Source of the DNA: Pseudonocardiales bacterium
GTDB taxonomy: Bacteria > Actinomycetota > Actinomycetes > Mycobacteriales > Pseudonocardiaceae
Assembly: GCA_025465385.1 (NCBI GenBank)
Contig: JAODNG010000480.1
Span: 1 to 9,463, forward strand
Direction: 5' to 3'
DNA: 9,463 nt
Shown here: positions 5,793-9,463 of the stretch, one piece after another
Layout of the letters: each line of letters opens with the position of its first letter
Position numbering within the stretch: the first letter of the stretch is position 1
Program-made: the position numbers and the translations under genes
The notes under the pieces: model-generated
What the model saw: only the letters and a program-made list of their open reading frames with translations
Told to the model about the DNA's origin: nothing
Databases searched by the model: none

Positions 5793-8254
5793 GCGACCAG
5801 CGAGATGGCAGTGGTCGGCGCCTGTCGAAGCCAGGTAGCAGCCGCGAGGCGTTGCGGCCTGCCCAGCAGCGACAGCGGGCAGGGCTGCGACCGGAGGGCC
5901 AAGCGCTAGGCCGGGATGATCCCGAGCTGCTCACCCATTCCGCGTCGGGTCGGCCGATGATCGGCAGCCGGCTACAGCGGTCGTCGGAGCCGTCGATCAG
6001 CCGCTGGTTTGGCGAGTACGGCGGCCGGCTTGGTTATCCCCGCAGCCGCCGCGGAGATGGCCGGGACACCTCGCCGCCAGACGGTCAGGAACCGACGGGG
6101 TGGCGCCAATGGCCGTGCCGCAAGATCGTGTTGACATGTGTGCTGTTGGCCATCCTGACGCCGGTGTTGGCCGTCTTCGTCGGCTGGCTGTTCATCGGTG
6201 TGCCGTCTCCGGTGATGTTGGCGGCGCAGCAGAAGCAGGTCACTCGGATCATGGCCAGCGACGGGACCACGGAGATCGGCCGCTACGTGCCCAAAGAAGG
6301 CAACCGGATCCCGGTCGACCTCTCACAGGTTCCCATGCAGGTACAAAACGCCGTGCTGGCCGCCGAAGACCGCAGCTTTAGATCTAATCCCGGATTCGAC
6401 ATCGCCGGCATCGCCCGGGCCGCCGGGGATCAGCTCAACGGCGGAATCGGTGGTGGTTCCACGATCACCCAGCAATACGTCAAGGTCGCCACCGGACACG
6501 ACGAGGACAGCATCTTCCGGAAGTTCCGAGAGGTGATCATCGCCGCGAAGATTACCAAACGGGAGTCCAAGGATCGGATCCTGCAGGACTATCTGAACAC
6601 GATCTACTTCGGCCGCGACGTCTACGGCATCCAGGCCGCCAGCCAGGCCTACTTTGGAAAGGATGTGCAGAACCTGACCGTGGCCGAAGGGGCCGTTTTG
6701 GCCAGTTCGATCCGGTCGCCGTCCAGCCTGGACCCGGCCAACAACCTGCGGCCGGCGCAGGAGCGGTGGAACTACGTGCTGGACGGCATGGTCGCCCAAG
6801 GTTGGCTGTCGAAGGCTGATCGTGCCGCCGCGCAGTATCCGACAACGGTGCCACCGACCACGGCCTCGGGTGAGTCGACCGACGACCGGGCGCACATCGT
6901 CGAACAGGTGCTCAACGAGCTGGACAAGCAGGGCATCAGCCGGGATCGGTTGGCCGTCAACGGAGGCGAGATCGTCACAACCATCGATTCGCGAGCCCAG
7001 AAGATGGCCCGTGACGCGGTGCAGACTGAGTTGCGCAAAGAGCCCAAGAACCTGCACTCCGCACTGGTGGCGATCGATCCACGCACCGGTGGGGTGATTG
7101 CTTACTACGGCGGCTCCGACGGCAACGGCTACGACCTGGCCGGGGGCCTGGCATTTGGCCCAGGATCGGCGTTCAAACCGTTCACCATGACGGCGGCGCT
7201 GGAACAGGGCATCGGAATGAACGACGTCTACCAGGGCAGCTCTCCGGTAGTCGTCGACGGTAACAAGTTCGCCAACTCGGAAAGTCAGAGCTATCCCGAG
7301 CTGACCTTGCACGAGGCCATGACCAAGTCGGTCAACACGGTGTTCATCCGGCTGGTCGAGAAAGTGGGACCCCCAGCAGTCCGGGATGCGGCGATCGCGG
7401 CCGGCATCCCGAGCACGAGCAACGGCATGCCCGCCATGGTGGAGACCGACGGCGGGCCGGCCATCGGTATAACGCTGGGCCAGTACCCGGTGCACACCAT
7501 CGACATGGCCAGTGCCTACGCGACGTTCGCCGATGACGGGATCCGCCACGCGCCCTTCTTTGTCCGCCAGTACACCAACAGCCACGACGTCCTCGAATAC
7601 CAGCACGTCGACAACCCACAGCTGGCGTTCGACCAGACCAACCACGCACGCAACGCTGAGCTGGCCCGTAATGTCACCGGCACGCTGACTGACGTTGCGA
7701 GCAGCTCGCAGATCCCACTGCACGGTGGCCGTGAGGTGGCCGCCAAGACCGGCACCCAGCAGCTCGGCGACACCGGTCACAACGCCGCCGGCTGGACCCT
7801 CGGGTACACGCCGTCGATCTCCACCGCGGTCTGGGTAGGCGATCCGGCTAACACCCCGCTGTTGGACGCCAATGGCAACGACATCTACGGGCGTATGGAG
7901 CCGGGCGCGATCTGGCAGGACTTCATGGATGCTTATCTGAACGGCAAGCCCAAGGAGACCTTCCCTTCATACCAGCTGATCGGGCCAGCTGCCCCGCCCG
8001 TCCACCACGAGACGCCGCCCCAACGCCACGCGCGGCAACGGTCCGGCGACCCGCAGGACGACCAGCAGGGCGACCAGTTCGATACGCCGATTCCCGATCA
8101 GATCAACCCGCCGACGCGGCACCACGGGTCGCCCCAACAGGATCCCTGTTTCCCCTTCGGGTGTGGCGGGCCGGGCGACGGCGGGTCCGGCAACGGCGGG
8201 CCGGGCGACGGCGGGCCGGGCGTCGGCGGGTCCGGCAACAACGGGCCGGGCTAG
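5789..8254 (+). CDS. ponA3: Bifunctional class A penicillin-binding protein (PonA3-like)
   Basis: This 821-residue protein polymerises lipid II into glycan strands and cross-links the stem peptides at the outer face of the membrane. Residues 1-110 are a long cytoplasmic, Arg/Ser-rich segment. One membrane anchor lies near 113-138 (IVLTCVLLAILTPVLAVFVG). The glycosyltransferase domain follows, with catalytic Glu193 in EDRSF, GGSTITQQ at 222-229, KFREVIIAAKI and YLNTIYFGRDVYG. The transpeptidase domain has SAFK 460-463 (acyl-serine Ser460), SVN 514-516 and KTGT 653-656. All catalytic motifs are present and the frame is unbroken. The tail is Pro/His/Gln rich, has a CFPFGC pair, and ends in glycine-rich pentapeptide repeats. 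It resembles mycobacterial PonA1 but diverges from it, fitting the extra PBP (PonA3) of non-tuberculous species. That symbol is an inference from memory and a PonA1 paralogue is the alternative. The stop overlaps a GTG at 8254, and a mannosyltransferase remnant follows. Confidence 0.88.
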   Translation: MSDQRDGSGRRLSKPGSSREALRPAQQRQRAGLRPEGQALGRDDPELLTHSASGRPMIGSRLQRSSEPSISRWFGEYGGRLGYPRSRRGDGRDTSPPDGQEPTGWRQWPCRKIVLTCVLLAILTPVLAVFVGWLFIGVPSPVMLAAQQKQVTRIMASDGTTEIGRYVPKEGNRIPVDLSQVPMQVQNAVLAAEDRSFRSNPGFDIAGIARAAGDQLNGGIGGGSTITQQYVKVATGHDEDSIFRKFREVIIAAKITKRESKDRILQDYLNTIYFGRDVYGIQAASQAYFGKDVQNLTVAEGAVLASSIRSPSSLDPANNLRPAQERWNYVLDGMVAQGWLSKADRAAAQYPTTVPPTTASGESTDDRAHIVEQVLNELDKQGISRDRLAVNGGEIVTTIDSRAQKMARDAVQTELRKEPKNLHSALVAIDPRTGGVIAYYGGSDGNGYDLAGGLAFGPGSAFKPFTMTAALEQGIGMNDVYQGSSPVVVDGNKFANSESQSYPELTLHEAMTKSVNTVFIRLVEKVGPPAVRDAAIAAGIPSTSNGMPAMVETDGGPAIGITLGQYPVHTIDMASAYATFADDGIRHAPFFVRQYTNSHDVLEYQHVDNPQLAFDQTNHARNAELARNVTGTLTDVASSSQIPLHGGREVAAKTGTQQLGDTGHNAAGWTLGYTPSISTAVWVGDPANTPLLDANGNDIYGRMEPGAIWQDFMDAYLNGKPKETFPSYQLIGPAAPPVHHETPPQRHARQRSGDPQDDQQGDQFDTPIPDQINPPTRHHGSPQQDPCFPFGCGGPGDGGSGNGGPGDGGPGVGGSGNNGPG
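8165..8251 (+). repeat. 15-base tandem repeats encoding GG(P/S)G(D/N/V) at the PBP C-terminus
   Basis: The last codons encode GGPGD, GGSGN, GGPGD, GGPGV, GGSGN and a partial NGPG, with a 15-base period and near-identical codons (GGC GGG CCG/TCC GGC). In-frame repeats of this kind can gain or lose copies by slippage without breaking the gene. The tail probably forms a flexible, extracellular, low-complexity extension. Confidence 0.85.
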
Positions 8255-8269
8255 TGATCGGGACGTTGA

Positions 8270-8594
8270 TTGAGGCGGCTTCGTAAAGACCAACGCCGCA
8301 CCCTTGGCGACCTCGACAGCCTAAGCTGCGATGCGCGCACACTGACCTCCTCGCAGCGGTGATTCCCCGCTGATCGGATCGGGTGCGGCGCGAGCCAGCC
8401 GGGTCCTGGGTGACCCGCTGGGCCGGCACGCGGTGCTGGGTCGGCACTGGTTCTGGACGCCGCTGCGGGTGGTCTTGCTACTGGCGACGATCACCTTGAG
8501 ACTCGGTTGGCTGGCCAAGGCGCCGTGGCCGCAGACCTACCGCGGGTCGGTTGCCTTCGGTGGCCGGTGGGTGGGGTGTCGACTCGACGCTTAA
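8270..8594 (+). pseudogene. N-terminal remnant of a membrane mannosyltransferase (GT87/DUF2029-like, Rv0051-type)
   Basis: Two frames contribute. From TTG 8270 comes LRRLRKDQRRTLGDLDSL, running to TGA at about 8358. The adjacent frame continues with GSGAARASRVLGDPLGRHA, then GRHWFWTPLRVVLLLATITL, a first membrane helix, then GWLAKAPWPQTYRGS, ending at TAA 8592-8594. This matches the start of the polyprenyl-phosphomannose-using alpha-mannosyltransferases found just behind ponA1 in mycobacteria: an Arg-rich cytoplasmic start, LGRHAVLG, then helix 1 and KAPxxQTYRG. Such enzymes have around ten membrane helices and over 400 residues and work in envelope glycolipid assembly. Here all but the first helix is gone and at least one frameshift lies near 8355. 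The identification is from pattern and position. The original start is unclear; GTG 8254, overlapping the PBP stop, opens only ten codons. Confidence 0.58.
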
Positions 8595-8609
8595 GACCAG
8601 GGAGGCCTC

Positions 8610-8675
8610 ATGAAAAATTCCGTTCGGCGAGCGCCGTCTTGTGACGTTCAGCCTGGGAGGACGGTTAAGTACTGA
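8610..8675 (+). CDS. Very small ORF with a good ribosome binding site
   Basis: ATG 8610 has GGGAGG four bases upstream and opens 21 codons, MKNSVRRAPSCDVQPGRTVK and Tyr, then TGA. The product is basic with one Cys. Nothing identifies it, and the surrounding decay makes it likely to be a chance frame left from a larger gene. It is listed because the translation signal is better than average. Confidence 0.15.
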   Translation: MKNSVRRAPSCDVQPGRTVKY

Positions 8676-8688
8676 TCAACTTCGATAA

Positions 8689-8710
8689 TTCGCCTACATC
8701 GGAAGGCGAA
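8689..8710 (-). terminator. Stem-loop just after the minus-strand ORF, candidate terminator
   Basis: TTCGCCT (8689-8695) pairs perfectly with AGGCGAA (8704-8710) across an 8-base loop. On the minus strand the stem begins one base after the stop codon at 8712-8714 and is followed by TTAT. The T tract is short, so it could be a weak intrinsic terminator or an RNA 3'-end structure. Confidence 0.45.
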
Positions 8711-8711
8711 G

Positions 8712-9158
8712 TCATCTAGCCCGGATCAGGTGCCGCACGATGGCGCGTGGGACGGTGCGGGTGACGAAGATTCCCACGTCAATCGACACCCGCACCGCGC
8801 GTACGTGCGCGGACAGCCGGGAGCGGATGAGGCCTTGGCTCAGATCGTTGAGGTCCGCTCGAAGGCGTCGGCCAGCGCCGTGTGGGGCCGCCCCAGACTC
8901 ACGATCGCTCAATTCGCGGTCCGAGGTTCTGGGAACCGTAACCAGCCGAGCGCAGCACTCGGGCGAGGCCGTGGGCGACAGCCATCGAAGGTGCCGCGTC
9001 CGCATGAAGCAAGCCCAACCGGGAACTCACGGGACGGAGGGGAGCGGTACGGGAAGAGGGACGGGGGCGGGGGTGGGGGTGGAGGTGGGCGTCGGGTCCG
9101 GCTGGTCCCAGCCCGGTTCTTGGGCTGAGCCGCCGCTTTGACTGTCCGGCTGCACCAT
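8712..9158 (-). pseudogene. Decayed minus-strand gene of unknown function with a proline-rich N-terminus
   Basis: ATG 9158 starts MVQPDSQSGGSAQEPGW, then a Pro/Thr-rich run (DPTPTSTPTPAPVPLP), and stops at TGA 9027-9029. Another minus frame continues with SSRLGLLHADAAPSMAVAHG and LARVLRSAGYGSQNLG. The first frame then returns with RADLNDLSQGLIRSRLSAHV, IDVGIFVTRTVPRAIVRHLI and RAR before TGA 8712-8714. In the last 40 codons nearly every third position is G or C and second positions vary, as in real mycobacterial coding, so this looks like one gene with at least two frameshifts. GGAGGTGAT lies about 15 bases before the ATG. A stem-loop follows the stop. I do not recognise the protein. The proline-rich lead resembles the disordered starts of mycobacterial membrane or division proteins, but that is only an impression. 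Confidence 0.42.
9051..9095 (+). other. G-rich tract with G-quadruplex potential
   Basis: The plus strand carries successive runs of three to five G's separated by 1-4 bases (GGGAAGAGGGACGGGGGCGG, then GGGTGGGGGTGGAGGTGGGC, then GTCGGG). This exceeds the four-run, short-loop rule for G-quadruplexes. On the other strand it encodes the Pro/Thr-rich run of the decayed ORF, so codon composition alone could explain it. Confidence 0.5.
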
Positions 9159-9184
9159 CGCGGGCTCGCGGCAATCACCTCCAC

Positions 9185-9463
9185 GGCTGCTACGCCCGAG
9201 GTGTCGCTACCACAAGAGGGACAAGGTCACTGCCCTGGCCCGCTTACGTACCGTATCATGCTTCATGTTACTCCCTGTAGTCATTTGACCCCTGTTTGGT
9301 CACCGCGGTTGCTGCCATGCTTCAACGAGTGACGCCCTTTCGGGTGCACCACGTCCGACGCCAAGCGCCCACAGAGCGACCGGTGAGCACCGCCGGCTCT
9401 AGGTCAACGCCGGGGCAGGCAGCCCACGGGGATCCAAGTTCATGATCAAACTATGGGCGGTGC
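9185..9463. other. Region without a convincing gene
   Basis: No protein family, tRNA or repeat array is seen. Two weak items are present. A 19-codon minus ORF from ATG 9266 to TAG 9207 (MKHDTVRKRARAVTLSLLW) has AGGGAG four bases upstream. A hairpin at 9329-9349 pairs GTG-A-CGCCC with GGGTG-CAC around a TTTC loop, with a bulged A and one G-T pair. A plus frame from GTG 9329 runs 38 codons to TGA near 9443 without resemblance to anything I know. These may be leftovers of older genes. Confidence 0.4.

Noticed and set aside
6323..7780. A 485-codon open frame on the minus strand within the PBP gene
   Set aside because: It is antisense to a protein with all class A PBP motifs. Long antisense frames are common in GC-rich genes, and its translation shows no family pattern.
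8740..9141. Plus-strand open frames of 132-133 codons over the decayed minus-strand gene
   Set aside because: Their translations are Arg/Ser-rich without pattern, while the minus strand has better codon composition and a hairpin after its stop.
5197..9305. A 13-base direct repeat (TGTTTGGTCACCG) at about 5197 and 9293
   Set aside because: One such match is expected by chance in a window this long, and the flanking bases do not extend the similarity.
1..9463. CRISPR arrays, tRNA or rRNA genes, riboswitches
   Set aside because: No regularly spaced direct repeats, no cloverleaf or conserved rRNA segments, and no recognised riboswitch core were seen by eye on either strand.

Overview
The window looks like a stretch of a Mycobacterium chromosome. 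The evidence is high-GC coding with strong G/C third positions, GTG starts, a mycobacterial-type class A penicillin-binding protein, a mannosyltransferase remnant directly behind it (the ponA1-Rv0051 arrangement), and a mycobacterial-looking IS6-family transposase. I cannot name the species. So many broken genes in about 9.5 kb suggests a lineage losing genes, or a decaying accessory island; raw-read indel errors are a less likely alternative.

Layout. (1) 1-1439, minus: an open glutamate-cysteine-ligase-family (GCS2) gene running off the left edge. (2) About 1511-2235: a heavily frameshifted IS6-family element with a recognisable right terminal inverted repeat and no left end. (3) 2210-2694, minus: a small ORF overlapping by GTGA a PIN-domain (VapC-like) toxin gene that the IS end cuts after about 49 codons. 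(4) 2672-3728, minus: a DMT/EamA-type membrane transporter with one frameshift. (5) 3814-4104, minus: a small intact hypothetical gene. (6) 4160-4734, minus: a lipoprotein-type efflux adaptor (membrane fusion protein) with one frameshift and no visible hairpin domain. (7) 4788-5224, plus, divergent from (6): a hemerythrin-like gene with two frameshifts, a lost metal ligand and no recognisable C-terminus. (8) 5229-5788: mostly featureless, with a doubtful ORF whose stop overlaps the next start. (9) 5789-8254, plus: an intact class A PBP (PonA3-like) with a glycine-rich pentapeptide tail. (10) 8270-8594: a broken N-terminal fragment of a polyprenyl-phosphomannose-dependent mannosyltransferase. 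(11) 8712-9158, minus: a decayed proline-rich ORF of unknown function, followed by a hairpin. (12) 9185-9463: no convincing gene.

Only the PBP and the ligase are clearly full-quality large genes. The PBP would build peptidoglycan in the cell envelope. The ligase-family protein would make a small gamma-glutamyl-type or related amide product. Both sit among decaying accessory genes. I see no convincing new system. The most informative points are the IS-truncated toxin with an intact upstream partner, the contrast between intact and decayed genes, the possible translational coupling in front of the PBP, and an unidentified minus-strand gene that ends in a clean stem-loop.
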